IMG/VR virus record: IMGVR_UViG_3300026512_000037 | Location: 1 to 36,696 of that record | Strand: one strand, 5' to 3' | Source of the DNA: a virus | Length of the DNA: 36,696 nt | Program-made: the position numbers and the translations under genes | Part shown: positions 1-5,841 of the stretch, in pieces | Layout: each line of letters opens with the position of its first letter | Numbering within the stretch: the first letter of the stretch is position 1 | Notes under the pieces: generated by a model | What the model was told of the DNA's origin: nothing | Database searches by the model: none | What the model saw: the letters and a program-made list of their open reading frames with translations, nothing else

Positions 1-138
1 TCTCGTCACTCCTGGGACATATTTAACTTTCAGCTCATCAGCTAGTCTTGTAGCTAGCATAGTTTTACCTACCCCATGCGCCCCACAAATAGCTACCTGT
101 AAAGGCTTTCTTGGTTCAATAACGCCTGATAAATCGTA
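1..138. repeat. Direct terminal repeat, left copy
   Basis: These 138 bases recur at the right end (36559-36696) with one substitution: C at position 12, T at 36570. The repeat lies inside a protein gene, so it is either an assembly overlap of a circular or circularly permuted genome or a short true terminal redundancy. Either way the window closes into a circle of about 36,558 bp. The mismatch changes Gly (left copy) to Arg (right copy) in the NTPase. Confidence 0.9.
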
Positions 139-146
139 ACCTGCCA
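1..146 (-). CDS. P-loop NTPase, N-terminal part (cut by window start)
   Basis: This is the start of the gene that continues at 36124-36696 once the terminal repeat is joined; the full protein would be about 193 residues. ATG is at 146, preceded by AGGAGGG. A Walker A motif GAHGVGKT lies at residues 22-29, followed by an Arg-rich segment (ATRLADELK). This is typical of small phage AAA_28/nucleotide-kinase-like NTPases that bind ATP and may phosphorylate a nucleoside or nicotinamide substrate; the substrate is not readable here. This copy encodes PGVTR where the right-end copy encodes PRVTR. The gene belongs to the leftward early operon, 24 bases from the end of the loader-like gene, and its 3-prime part is followed by small genes and rusA. 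Confidence 0.8.
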
Positions 147-162
147 TAATTAACCCTCCTTT

Positions 163-738
163 TTATATTTTGTCTCTAAGTTGCAATATTCTTTTTGTTT
201 TTTGCTCAATAGTAATCGAAGGCGCAATTGCCTTAACCCCTGCAAATTTAGGATCTTGCAAATAACCTTTTGTTGAGTTTTCTTTTTCGAGTATGCCTAC
301 AACCCTCATTGCTCCCATTTCTGGTAAACTTTTGTAGATCGCTAAAAAGTCCTTGCGCCTAAATTGAAGCTCATCTGTCTTCCAGTTATTTACTGCTTCC
401 CAGCCACCCATAAGCTCGACACATCTCGCTATCCTACCATCTGCAAAAGTTACCGAAACATAAGGTCCATGCTGCCTTATAGCATCCAAAAGCAAACCCC
501 ATGCCTCCTCTGCTTGCTCTGTTTTGCTTCCTTGAATAAATTCAAGTATTTCTACAGGCTTTGGGAAAAATTTACATGCAAGAGCAGCCTTGTTGAAAGC
601 ATTTTTAACTGCCTGCCAGGAATACGGTTTTAATGCTTCCCAGTAAATACTAACAAGCGCCTCACTTATTTCTTTATCAAAAAGCTCACCCAACCCTAAT
701 AGCATTTTAGCAAAATTCTCTTTGTCTTTTTCTTCCAT
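163..738 (-). CDS. Putative replicative helicase loader-like protein
   Basis: A 191-residue soluble protein. The first 65 residues form a helical block (LGELFDKEIS, YWEALKPYSW, CKFFPKPVEILEFI) that resembles the N-terminal region of phage helicase-loader/adaptor proteins of the G39P type, in which a short helical domain ends in a [F/Y]PxPxEI motif. No Walker A motif is present, so it is not a DnaC-type ATPase. The rest is unrecognised. ATG at 738 follows GGAGGGG with good spacing. It lies 17 bases downstream of the replication initiator in the same operon, the usual place for a helicase loader; that context is half of the argument. The genome has no helicase of its own, so it would act on the host DnaB. 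The role is an inference. Confidence 0.45.
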   Translation of the reverse strand: MEEKDKENFAKMLLGLGELFDKEISEALVSIYWEALKPYSWQAVKNAFNKAALACKFFPKPVEILEFIQGSKTEQAEEAWGLLLDAIRQHGPYVSVTFADGRIARCVELMGGWEAVNNWKTDELQFRRKDFLAIYKSLPEMGAMRVVGILEKENSTKGYLQDPKFAGVKAIAPSITIEQKTKRILQLRDKI

Positions 739-755
739 TGTTCCCCTCCAGAGTT

Positions 756-1811
756 TTATTTTTTTTCAAGCCAATTGGCTATAACCCGAATATTACGTGC
801 AGTAGTGCTACTTACCTTGCCAATAAGAGAAGAATCCATAGGACCTGCCCGTATTTTTTGCATCTTAATTGCAAGCTGGTCAAATTTTTCTCTAAGCTTT
901 TTGGTAGAGAGGATATTTGCTTGCCAAAATGAATCCTTTTGACACCACCTGATTACTTCCTCTACTTCCTCGGGCGTGCGTTTATCCACACGCAGCATCA
1001 GGTCTATGTGCTTTGCCCAAGATTGCAGATTAGGACGCTTGAAGTTGGGTCTATGCTCAAGGATACAGTCAAGCAAAAGCTTGGCAAGCCGATATTCCTC
1101 GCTGTCCTCGCTGAATGTTTTGTCTTTGCGTTTAGGCCTTGTGGTGGAAGCGCTACAACTCGGGACATTTTTCTCTTCTACTGAAGGCTTATTTTCTTCT
1201 AAGGGGGGAGCACTATCTGAAGCTTTAGTCGATTTATTTTCCCCTCTAAAAGAAAAGTTTTTGTTCCCCTCTTTTAGCTTGTTCTGCTCGTCGCATCCGT
1301 CAGGTTGCGACGAAGATATATATATCTCCTGTTCCTGTTCCTGTTCCTGTTCCTGTTCCTGTTCCTGTATAAGGGATGCCAAAGCGAAGGCATCTTTTAT
1401 GGCATGGCTTATGGCATCGTTTTTGCCATCGGTTAAGGCTTTAAACCTTTGTAAAAACTTGATTTTTAAGGGGCTATTGGGAAGTTCATCAAAAATTTTC
1501 TTCCAGCTTTTGACTTGGTTAATAGAAGTTGGCCAGTTATACTTAAGGAAATTGGGAATGAAGATAACATATGCCTTAGGGTCGTATTCAACCATGCCAT
1601 GAGCTATGGCATCCTTTAAGGCTTTCTCGTATTTTTTAGGAGACCATCTCATTTCATCAGCCAAAGCACCGATGGAAGCTTTGAACAATCCAAATGGAGT
1701 GCTAAAAGGAGTAGTTAGAAGGTGAAAGAATACAAGTTTTGTGTCATCTTTTAAAAAAGGGAACTTATCATCATTCCAAATTAAGCAATGTATTTGTCTG
1801 TATCTACTCAT
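756..1811 (-). CDS. Phage replication initiator / replisome organiser
   Basis: A 351-residue protein with the layout of phage replication initiators (lambda O / DnaD-like group). Residues 1-110 form a winged-helix-like domain (IWNDDKFPFL, GLFKASIGALADEM, VIFIPNFLKYNW). A low-complexity linker has seven Gln-Glu dipeptides (about 148-161) plus acidic/Ser stretches. A C-terminal helical domain carries the signature WCQKDSFWQANILSTKKLR (about 286-305), common at the end of phage replication proteins. It presumably binds the origin and recruits helicase through the loader-like gene downstream. ATG at 1811 overlaps the preceding gene by 8 bases; the ribosome site GAAGGGG is modest, suggesting translational coupling. 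Short ATGGCAT repeats inside the gene could be origin iterons, as in lambda where ori lies within O. Confidence 0.75.
   Translation of the reverse strand: MSRYRQIHCLIWNDDKFPFLKDDTKLVFFHLLTTPFSTPFGLFKASIGALADEMRWSPKKYEKALKDAIAHGMVEYDPKAYVIFIPNFLKYNWPTSINQVKSWKKIFDELPNSPLKIKFLQRFKALTDGKNDAISHAIKDAFALASLIQEQEQEQEQEQEQEIYISSSQPDGCDEQNKLKEGNKNFSFRGENKSTKASDSAPPLEENKPSVEEKNVPSCSASTTRPKRKDKTFSEDSEEYRLAKLLLDCILEHRPNFKRPNLQSWAKHIDLMLRVDKRTPEEVEEVIRWCQKDSFWQANILSTKKLREKFDQLAIKMQKIRAGPMDSSLIGKVSSTTARNIRVIANWLEKK
1328..1369 (+). repeat. Hexanucleotide tandem repeat (CCTGTT) in initiator gene
   Basis: Six perfect copies of CCTGTT (1328-1363) and a seventh with one change (CCTGTA) encode the (Gln-Glu)7 linker of the replication initiator on the minus strand. 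Because 6 is a multiple of 3, copy-number changes would lengthen or shorten the linker without a frameshift. A 12-base AT palindrome (GATATATATATC) adjoins it. Confidence 0.95.
1375..1613. other. Candidate replication origin: ATGGCAT repeats
   Basis: Within the initiator gene, ATGGCAT or its complement occurs at 1399-1405, 1411-1417, 1594-1600 and 1606-1612, with partial copies at 1375-1380 (GATGCC), 1388-1393 (GGCATC) and 1425-1430 (GCCATC). They cluster beside the CCTGTT tract and an AT-rich stretch. Lambda-type phages carry initiator-binding iterons inside the initiator gene, which makes this a reasonable origin candidate. The repeats also encode a recurring DAI-x-HAI/HGM peptide, so protein-level repetition is an alternative explanation. 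Confidence 0.25.
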
Positions 1812-2031
1812 TGCGCTTCCCCTTCTTTAGTTTATAAAAAAGCTTTACCCCCTGTTTACAAGGGCAACCCTCAGGACGAGGATTAATCCAGTTGTATTTA
1901 CTCCTGAATAAAGACAACCACTCTTGTATAGATGGACGAGATTGCATTTCAAAACATTGCTTTTTAGAGATGCGAGCGTTCAAGGCAGGGCAATAAAAAG
2001 CATTTTCTTTAAGCCATTTTTCTGCATCCAT
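1804..2031 (-). CDS. Small Cys-rich protein, possible zinc ribbon
   Basis: A 75-residue basic protein with four cysteines: C14 and C26 (YCPALNARISKKQC) and C56 and C58 (GCPC). The spacing suggests one zinc site. Similar small proteins with an ISxxxC motif are common beside phage replication and regulatory genes, but no function is known to me. Its ATG (2031) overlaps the stop of the regulator upstream as TAATG, and it overlaps the initiator downstream by 8 bases, so the three are probably translationally coupled. AAGGGAAG is the ribosome site. Confidence 0.7.
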   Translation of the reverse strand: MDAEKWLKENAFYCPALNARISKKQCFEMQSRPSIQEWLSLFRSKYNWINPRPEGCPCKQGVKLFYKLKKGKRNE

Positions 2032-2240
2032 TACACTTCCCTTAGGATTTTTTTGCCTGATACTCCAAGAGCATTAGCCAGCTTTGATATTGTTTTCAGG
2101 GTCCTGTTTTTTGCTTTCTTCTTATCAAGTAAATCTACTACTTGCTGGCTTGCTATCTGCATCTTTAGAGCCAGCTTTGTTGTGTTTAGATTTTTCTGTT
2201 CCATTAACTGTTTCACCTTTTCAATGTCTAACTCTAACAT
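2031..2240 (-). CDS. Cro/C1-type helix-turn-helix regulator
   Basis: A 69-residue protein, about the length of lambda Cro. The fold is an XRE/Cro helix-turn-helix: LNTTKLALKMQIASQQVVDLL covers the HTH, followed by LKTISKLANALGVSGKKIL, the usual closing helices of the family. No dimerisation or cleavage domain is present, so it is Cro-like rather than a LexA-type cleavable repressor. It is the first gene of the leftward early operon, with AAAGGAG ahead of its ATG. The divergent promoter region 26-96 bases upstream holds three TTGWCAA palindromes, its probable operators, which would let it control both early operons. Confidence 0.8.
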   Translation of the reverse strand: MLELDIEKVKQLMEQKNLNTTKLALKMQIASQQVVDLLDKKKAKNRTLKTISKLANALGVSGKKILREV

Positions 2241-2262
2241 TGCTTTTTCTCCTTTTAGTTAT

Positions 2263-2336
2263 TTATTGACAATAATAAATAAAGAATAAAGCAAAAATTG
2301 TCAAGTAATTTTTGTTTTGTAATTTTTTCTTGACAA
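2263..2336. promoter_or_regulatory. Three TTGWCAA operator-like sites, 32-bp spacing
   Basis: TTGACAA at 2266-2272, TTGTCAA at 2298-2304 and TTGACAA at 2330-2336 start exactly 32 bp apart, about three helical turns, so all face the same side of DNA. Each is a short palindrome around a central A/T. The first extends to a perfect 13-bp palindrome (TTATTG A CAATAA, 2263-2275) and the third to 9 bp (CTTG A CAAG). The second and third coincide with the -35 boxes of the leftward and rightward promoters. Binding by the Cro-like protein encoded next door is inferred. Confidence 0.55.
2276..2304 (-). promoter_or_regulatory. Leftward early promoter
   Basis: On the minus strand, TTGACA (2304-2299), a 17-base spacer and TATTTA (2281-2276) form a sigma70-type promoter about 36 bases upstream of the Cro-like ATG. 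It would drive the early operon running leftward through replication genes and across the genome junction. Confidence 0.65.
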
Positions 2337-2358
2337 GTTGAATTTTGTGATTTACTAT
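2330..2358 (+). promoter_or_regulatory. Rightward early promoter
   Basis: TTGACA at 2330-2335, a 17-base spacer and TACTAT at 2353-2358 make a strong sigma70-type promoter. Transcription would begin near 2365 and cover the recombination operon. Its -35 box coincides with the third TTGWCAA site, so repression by occlusion is likely. Confidence 0.75.
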
Positions 2359-2388
2359 TTCCATAAAACAAAAAAAGGAGGTGATTAA

Positions 2389-2523
2389 ATGGACATCAGG
2401 TTAAGACAAGAAAAAGCATTAAGGTATCTAGAAAAGGCATCTTACAGAAAAATTTTAAAAAAGCGTAAGATTTTCTGGAGTATTTTAGCAGGGTTAGCAT
2501 TTATACTTGGAGTGTTACTTTAA
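2389..2523 (+). CDS. 44-residue basic membrane peptide
   Basis: A short gene with a near-perfect ribosome site (AAAGGAGGTGAT, 2375-2386) ahead of ATG at 2389. The peptide has a strongly basic N-terminal half (RLRQEKALRYLEK, KILKKRK) and a hydrophobic C-terminal helix (IFWSILAGLAFILGVLL), so it should sit in the inner membrane with its basic end in the cytoplasm. It is the first gene of the rightward early operon, 14 bases before the exonuclease. Leading peptides of this kind can be superinfection-exclusion or host-takeover factors, but nothing here decides that. Confidence 0.65.
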   Translation: MDIRLRQEKALRYLEKASYRKILKKRKIFWSILAGLAFILGVLL

Positions 2524-2537
2524 GAAAGGAGGGTAAT

Positions 2538-3239
2538 ATGTCAAATAATGGACATTTTTACAAACATCCAAAACATGGGAAAAGGGTCCCATCTCCTACA
2601 GGCGTAATAGGGCAACTTGATAAAAGCGGAGCGTTGACATGGTGGGCGGCAGGCTGTGCATGTGATTATATAGCACAGCAATTGCCAGACAAAGAGACCT
2701 ATTCAAAGGAAGAGATATTTTCTATGCTGGAGCGAGCAAGGCGGGAGTTCAGAAATGTATCTCAACAGGCACTTGATATAGGATCCACTGTTCACAACTA
2801 CATTCGCTATTACCTTGAAACTGGTAAAGAGCCAGTTATAAGCGATGATCAGGTTCTTTCAGCGTTTATAGCCTTTCTGGAATGGAAGGATCAGCACAAG
2901 CTTGAAGTAATTAAAACAGAGCATACAGTTTATGATTCAGAGGGACTATACGCTGGCACTTTAGACCTGTTATGCCAGCTCGATGGGAAAATGTATGTGA
3001 TAGATTTTAAAACCACCAAAAAGCCACGAGGCAATAAGCCTTATGAGGAGTGGGCATATCAGCTGGCTGCATATTCTAAATGCGTAGAAAATGTAGAGGG
3101 TATGGGGATACTCAGGCTGGATAAAGAAACTGGGTATCCTAACTGGTATGACCTGACTGCCCAGAGAAAGCAGGCGGAAGAAATATTTATGTGCCTGCTC
3201 AAGCTCTGGTATCTGAGACATCCTAATTATCCAAAATAA
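2538..3239 (+). CDS. RecB/Cas4-like PD-(D/E)XK exonuclease
   Basis: A 233-residue nuclease paired with a single-strand annealing protein, the functional equivalent of lambda Exo/Red-beta or RecE/RecT. The visible motifs in order are H86 (IGSTVHNYI), E129 (KTEHTVY), D143 (YAGTLDLL), D156-F-K158 (YVIDFKTTK) and Q175 (AYQLAAYS). Together they match the PD-(D/E)XK RecB-type active site with its QxxxY element. It should resect double-stranded ends to give single strands for the annealase. Start ATG at 2538 follows GAAAGGAGGG. It lies 17 bases upstream of recT and is part of the rightward early operon. Confidence 0.85.
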   Translation: MSNNGHFYKHPKHGKRVPSPTGVIGQLDKSGALTWWAAGCACDYIAQQLPDKETYSKEEIFSMLERARREFRNVSQQALDIGSTVHNYIRYYLETGKEPVISDDQVLSAFIAFLEWKDQHKLEVIKTEHTVYDSEGLYAGTLDLLCQLDGKMYVIDFKTTKKPRGNKPYEEWAYQLAAYSKCVENVEGMGILRLDKETGYPNWYDLTAQRKQAEEIFMCLLKLWYLRHPNYPK

Positions 3240-3256
3240 AAAAAGGAGGGTTTGGA

Positions 3257-4027
3257 ATGACAGAAGTTACATCTTTAAAACCACGAGAAAAGGATGTGGA
3301 ATTAAACATTGAGGATATTAAAAAATACATTGCACCAGAGGCAAATGATAAAGAGTTGTTTATGTTTGTAAATATTGCCAAATCCTATGGACTTAATCCC
3401 TTCAAAAGAGAAATCCATTTTGTCAAATATGGCAACAACCCAGGGCAGATAATAGTGGGGTATGAAACATACCTGAAACGGGCAGAAAGGACAGGGCTTC
3501 TTGATGGTTGGGAAGTAAAAATAGTGGATATAGGGAAACCAACAGAAAGAGCAGTAATTACTATCTATAGAAAAGACAGATCTCACCCCTTTGTATGGGA
3601 AGTTTATAGAAGAGAATTTGACAAAGGACAGGCATCTTGGAAAACTATGCCTCATTTTATGCTTAAAAAAGTAGCTATCGCTCAAGGCTTCAGACTTGCT
3701 TTTCCAGAAGACTTGGGTGGTATGCCTTACATAGCTGAGGAAATAACAGATATTACAAGTGAGAATTTAGTACAAAAAAACGACAATTCTATAACATCAG
3801 CTCAATTAAAAAAAATCCAGATACTATTTTCAAAGCTTAAAATTACAAATAGGGATATGAAGCTTACTATTGCAAAAGACATAATAGGCAGAGATATTAA
3901 TTCTTCTAAAGAACTGACGAAAGAAGAAGCCTCAACCGTGATAGAGGAATTAGAAAAATCATTGAAAGAAATGAAACATAGGGGGCAATCAAACGAAGAA
4001 AATAAAACAGAAGAAAAGGAGGAATAA
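3257..4027 (+). CDS. recT: RecT/Bet-family single-strand annealing protein
   Basis: A 256-residue protein of the Red-beta/RecT superfamily, closest in pattern to phage recombination protein Bet. It binds single-stranded DNA and anneals complementary strands during recombination and concatemer formation. Diagnostic segments are KYIAPEANDKELFMFVNIAK, YGLNPFKREIHFVKYG, a GYETYLKRAE block and WKTMPHFMLKKVAIAQ followed by FRLAFPEDLGGMPYIAEEI (about 127-165). The C-terminal 90 residues are charged and helical, as expected for the tail that contacts SSB or the exonuclease. ATG at 3257 follows AAAGGAGGG. The partner exonuclease is immediately upstream. The 5-nt periodic tract downstream of the operon is of interest because related annealases form regular filaments on DNA. 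Confidence 0.9.
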   Translation: MTEVTSLKPREKDVELNIEDIKKYIAPEANDKELFMFVNIAKSYGLNPFKREIHFVKYGNNPGQIIVGYETYLKRAERTGLLDGWEVKIVDIGKPTERAVITIYRKDRSHPFVWEVYRREFDKGQASWKTMPHFMLKKVAIAQGFRLAFPEDLGGMPYIAEEITDITSENLVQKNDNSITSAQLKKIQILFSKLKITNRDMKLTIAKDIIGRDINSSKELTKEEASTVIEELEKSLKEMKHRGQSNEENKTEEKEE

Positions 4028-4030
4028 AAA

Positions 4031-4243
4031 ATGATAAAAGCGAGAGATTTTAAAATAGAATTAACTATTGCGTCATATGGCGAGAAAGGTTCTGTTTCAT
4101 CTCTTGTAAAGTCTGCTTCTATGGAAGTAGAGGGTGATGCTATGATGAGTGCTGATAAAGCAAGGCAGATTATTAAGCAGTTATGTAAGTTGCTGGCTGA
4201 ATCGCTAAGCGATTCGGAGATAGAGGAAGCTATTAATCAGTAG
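4031..4243 (+). CDS. Small protein of unknown function
   Basis: A 70-residue protein, three bases after recT with a ribosome site (AGGAGGAAT) inside the end of that gene. The first half looks beta-rich (FKIELTIASYG, SASMEVEGD) and the second half helical and acidic (ADKARQIIKQLCKLLAESL, DSEIEEAI). I do not recognise a family. Position between the annealase and the RAMP-like gene suggests a role in the same recombination or nucleic-acid-handling group. Its last 45 bases contain a perfect 17-base palindrome. Confidence 0.7.
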   Translation: MIKARDFKIELTIASYGEKGSVSSLVKSASMEVEGDAMMSADKARQIIKQLCKLLAESLSDSEIEEAINQ

Positions 4244-4271
4244 AAAACCTTGCCCGCTCTTTTGAGCGGGC
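4199..4271 (+). other. Two consecutive perfect hairpins
   Basis: GAATCGCT-A-AGCGATTC (4199-4215) lies inside the end of the 70-residue gene. GCCCGCTC-TTTT-GAGCGGGC (4252-4271) lies between that gene and the RAMP-like gene. Neither is followed by a T run on the + strand, so they look like RNA-processing or attenuation structures rather than simple terminators. They would separate the exonuclease-recT part of the message from the RAMP-like gene and the periodic tract. Confidence 0.6.
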
Positions 4272-4292
4272 TAATAAAAAAGGGGGGACAAG

Positions 4293-4952
4293 ATGGCAAA
4301 GATAAAAAGCTTGAATGAGGCAGTGGAATATCGGGCGTATAAGATAATTTTGGTAGAGAAGCTGTTAGGGACTATACCAAAGAACAAGGAGCTATTCACT
4401 AAATGGGTTCTGGATAAATACTATAATGGCGATGATGTGGATCCAGAAATACAAGAAGAATACGACATGAACAAAGAAATAGAAGAATCCCTTGCTCCTG
4501 AAGGCGAAGGGGAAACAGGGTTCTTTACTGATTCGGATGGGATTTACATTATGGATTACCATGTGCGGGGGTTTCTAAAGAATGCGGGCAATGTTTTGAA
4601 AGACATACTTGGAATCAGAAACTTGAGAAGCAAGATTGAAAACTATGTATTCGTTCTCCCTCGCCACATTTTTTTGAAAAAAAAACCAGATGGCAGGCTT
4701 CAGAGACCACTTAGGGGGCAGACTCCCAGAGGAGTAAGAGTTACATTAGTATCATCTGACTATGTTAATGAAGGCACAAGTTTTAACATTGTTATTGAAA
4801 AATTTAGGCATAGAGAAATCACTTGGAATGTAATAGAGTCGCTTCTTGATTATGGTTCAAGACAAGGACTATGCCAATGGCGGACTGGGGGATATGGTAG
4901 GTTTAAGTGGGAGAGGATTGCAGTGGAAGAAAGCGGAGTACCGATAGAGTAA
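4293..4952 (+). CDS. Phage RAMP/Cas7-like protein
   Basis: A 219-residue protein that I recognise as a recurrent phage hypothetical without an assigned function. Motifs suggest the RAMP (Cas7/Csm3-like) fold. A mid-protein segment (GIYIMDYHVRGFLKNAGNVL) resembles the RAMP loop before the first long helix. The C-terminal part has an RGVRVTLVSSDYVNEGTSF strand pair and ends in a glycine-rich loop GLCQWRTGGYGRFKW (about 193-207), like the G-x-G-GxG loop that contacts RNA in Cas7 proteins. No other CRISPR gene or array is present, so it would be a solo RAMP. ATG at 4293 follows GGGGGG. The gene is immediately followed by the 5-nt periodic tract. The fold call is motif-based and needs structure comparison. 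Confidence 0.5.
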   Translation: MAKIKSLNEAVEYRAYKIILVEKLLGTIPKNKELFTKWVLDKYYNGDDVDPEIQEEYDMNKEIEESLAPEGEGETGFFTDSDGIYIMDYHVRGFLKNAGNVLKDILGIRNLRSKIENYVFVLPRHIFLKKKPDGRLQRPLRGQTPRGVRVTLVSSDYVNEGTSFNIVIEKFRHREITWNVIESLLDYGSRQGLCQWRTGGYGRFKWERIAVEESGVPIE

Positions 4953-4954
4953 GA

Positions 4955-5341
4955 GTTAGGTATAGTGAAGTTAGAGTTTTGTTTAGCTAGGCGAGGGTTA
5001 AGTGAGGGGTGGTGATGTGGGGTAGAGTAAGGGAAAAATAAGGAATTGTGTGGCAAAGCAAAGACTTAGTGAGGAAATGTAGGGAGATGTTCCGCAAAGG
5101 CAAAGTAATGCATTGAATAGCATAGTTTCGTGTAATAAAGCAAAGGCGTTGGGTAGTGGGGTGTAGTGTAGCGATGTTCTGTAGAAGTGAAGTGATGCCA
5201 TGTCAAGTCCAGCATGGTGCTGTTGTGCAATGCTAAGGTGTCGAACAGTTCCGTTTAGCGGAGCCATGGATGTGTATAGGGCAGTGCTGTGCTGTGATGG
5301 TGTCGAATAGTTTGGTGGGGTTTAGCAAGGCATCGCAATAG
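4955..5341 (+). other. Non-coding tract with G at every fifth base
   Basis: This 387-nt stretch has no supportable gene. Starting at 4955 and stepping to 5341 in 64 steps of 5 and 11 steps of 6, 74 of 76 visited positions are G on the + strand; the exceptions are A at 5037 and A at 5135. The base after each phased G is usually T or C, while the others vary, so there is no fixed repeat unit. The six-base steps fall at 4970, 4996, 5042, 5063, 5099, 5145, 5181, 5237, 5268, 5299 and 5335; adjacent Gs make a few of these ambiguous by one unit. It follows the RAMP-like gene by two bases, should be transcribed as the 3-prime end of the recombination message, and ends five bases before a strong terminator. 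Confidence 0.85.
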
Positions 5342-5346
5342 AATCA

Positions 5347-5393
5347 AAAAAAATACTCAGGGGAGCTGGTTTTAGTCCTCTGAGTATTTTTTT
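5347..5393. terminator. Bidirectional terminator between convergent operons
   Basis: An 18-bp stem (5347-5364 with 5376-5393, one G-U pair) has an 11-base loop, with A7 on one side and T7 on the other, so it works for both strands. It ends the rightward recombination operon with its periodic tract, and the leftward late operon. The holin stop codon overlaps its right edge. Confidence 0.9.
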
Positions 5394-5835
5394 AGTGTAG
5401 GTCATGCACTTTATTTTTCTTCTCATAGCTTCTATATCCAGCGAGTCCTAACATCCCAAGCAAAATAGGCATCATCTCTCCCAGCCCAAGAACAGGGGGT
5501 GGAGTTGCATTTATTTTAGCTATTATAAGCACCCAGCACAATAAGGGGTGAACAATGTAGTTCCAACACAAAGCAAAACCACATATCCACCCAATAAAAG
5601 GCCTCCAACCAGCAATAAATAATTTAGAGCTTTTAGCTTCCTCAAGATTTATTTGGTTTTGCATTTCGAGAGATTTATTTTCAAGCTCAAGCAGTTTTTG
5701 CTCTATTTCTGCTTTCTTTTCAGGCGATATTTCTCCTGTGATAGCCTGCCTTATGTCTTTTGCAAGAAAGCCTATTGCTTCTGCTGTTTCTTTGATGCCA
5801 GAGCCGAAGATTTTGTCGATAAACGGCATACCCAT
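5392..5835 (-). CDS. Holin, GTA 3TM type
   Basis: A 147-residue membrane protein of the GTA_holin_3TM family. An amphipathic or coiled N-terminal region (KKAEIEQKLLELENKSLEMQ) precedes the signature GWRPFIGWICGFALCWNYI (about 76-94), a second hydrophobic stretch (PLLCWVLIIAKI) and PPPVLGLGEMMPILLGMLG (112-130), then RSYEKK. It would make inner-membrane lesions that release the lysozyme encoded just upstream. It is the last gene of the late operon, seven bases after the lysozyme. ATG at 5835 follows GAGAGGG. Confidence 0.85.
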   Translation of the reverse strand: MGMPFIDKIFGSGIKETAEAIGFLAKDIRQAITGEISPEKKAEIEQKLLELENKSLEMQNQINLEEAKSSKLFIAGWRPFIGWICGFALCWNYIVHPLLCWVLIIAKINATPPPVLGLGEMMPILLGMLGLAGYRSYEKKNKVHDLH

Positions 5836-5841
5836 GTATTG

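Noticed and set aside
1328-1369. CRISPR-like or minisatellite array
   Set aside because: The unit is six bases without spacers, in frame with a protein linker.
976-1602. Long + strand frame of 208 residues opposite the replication initiator
   Set aside because: It is the mirror of a gene with clear family motifs and a ribosome site; its Cys-Ser repeat is just the complement of the Gln-Glu tract.
4252-4271. Rho-independent terminator
   Set aside because: The stem is perfect but is followed by TAATAAAAAAGG on the + strand, with no T run, and the next gene follows in the same direction.
4850-5267. Open frames on the minus strand across the periodic tract
   Set aside because: They lack ribosome sites, oppose the transcribed strand and are kept open because the minus strand of the tract is poor in stop codons; their composition is low-complexity.
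4955-5341. CRISPR array, tRNA or riboswitch in the periodic tract
   Set aside because: No repeat-spacer structure, no cloverleaf, and it is at the 3-prime end of the operon. Only the five-base phase of G stands out.
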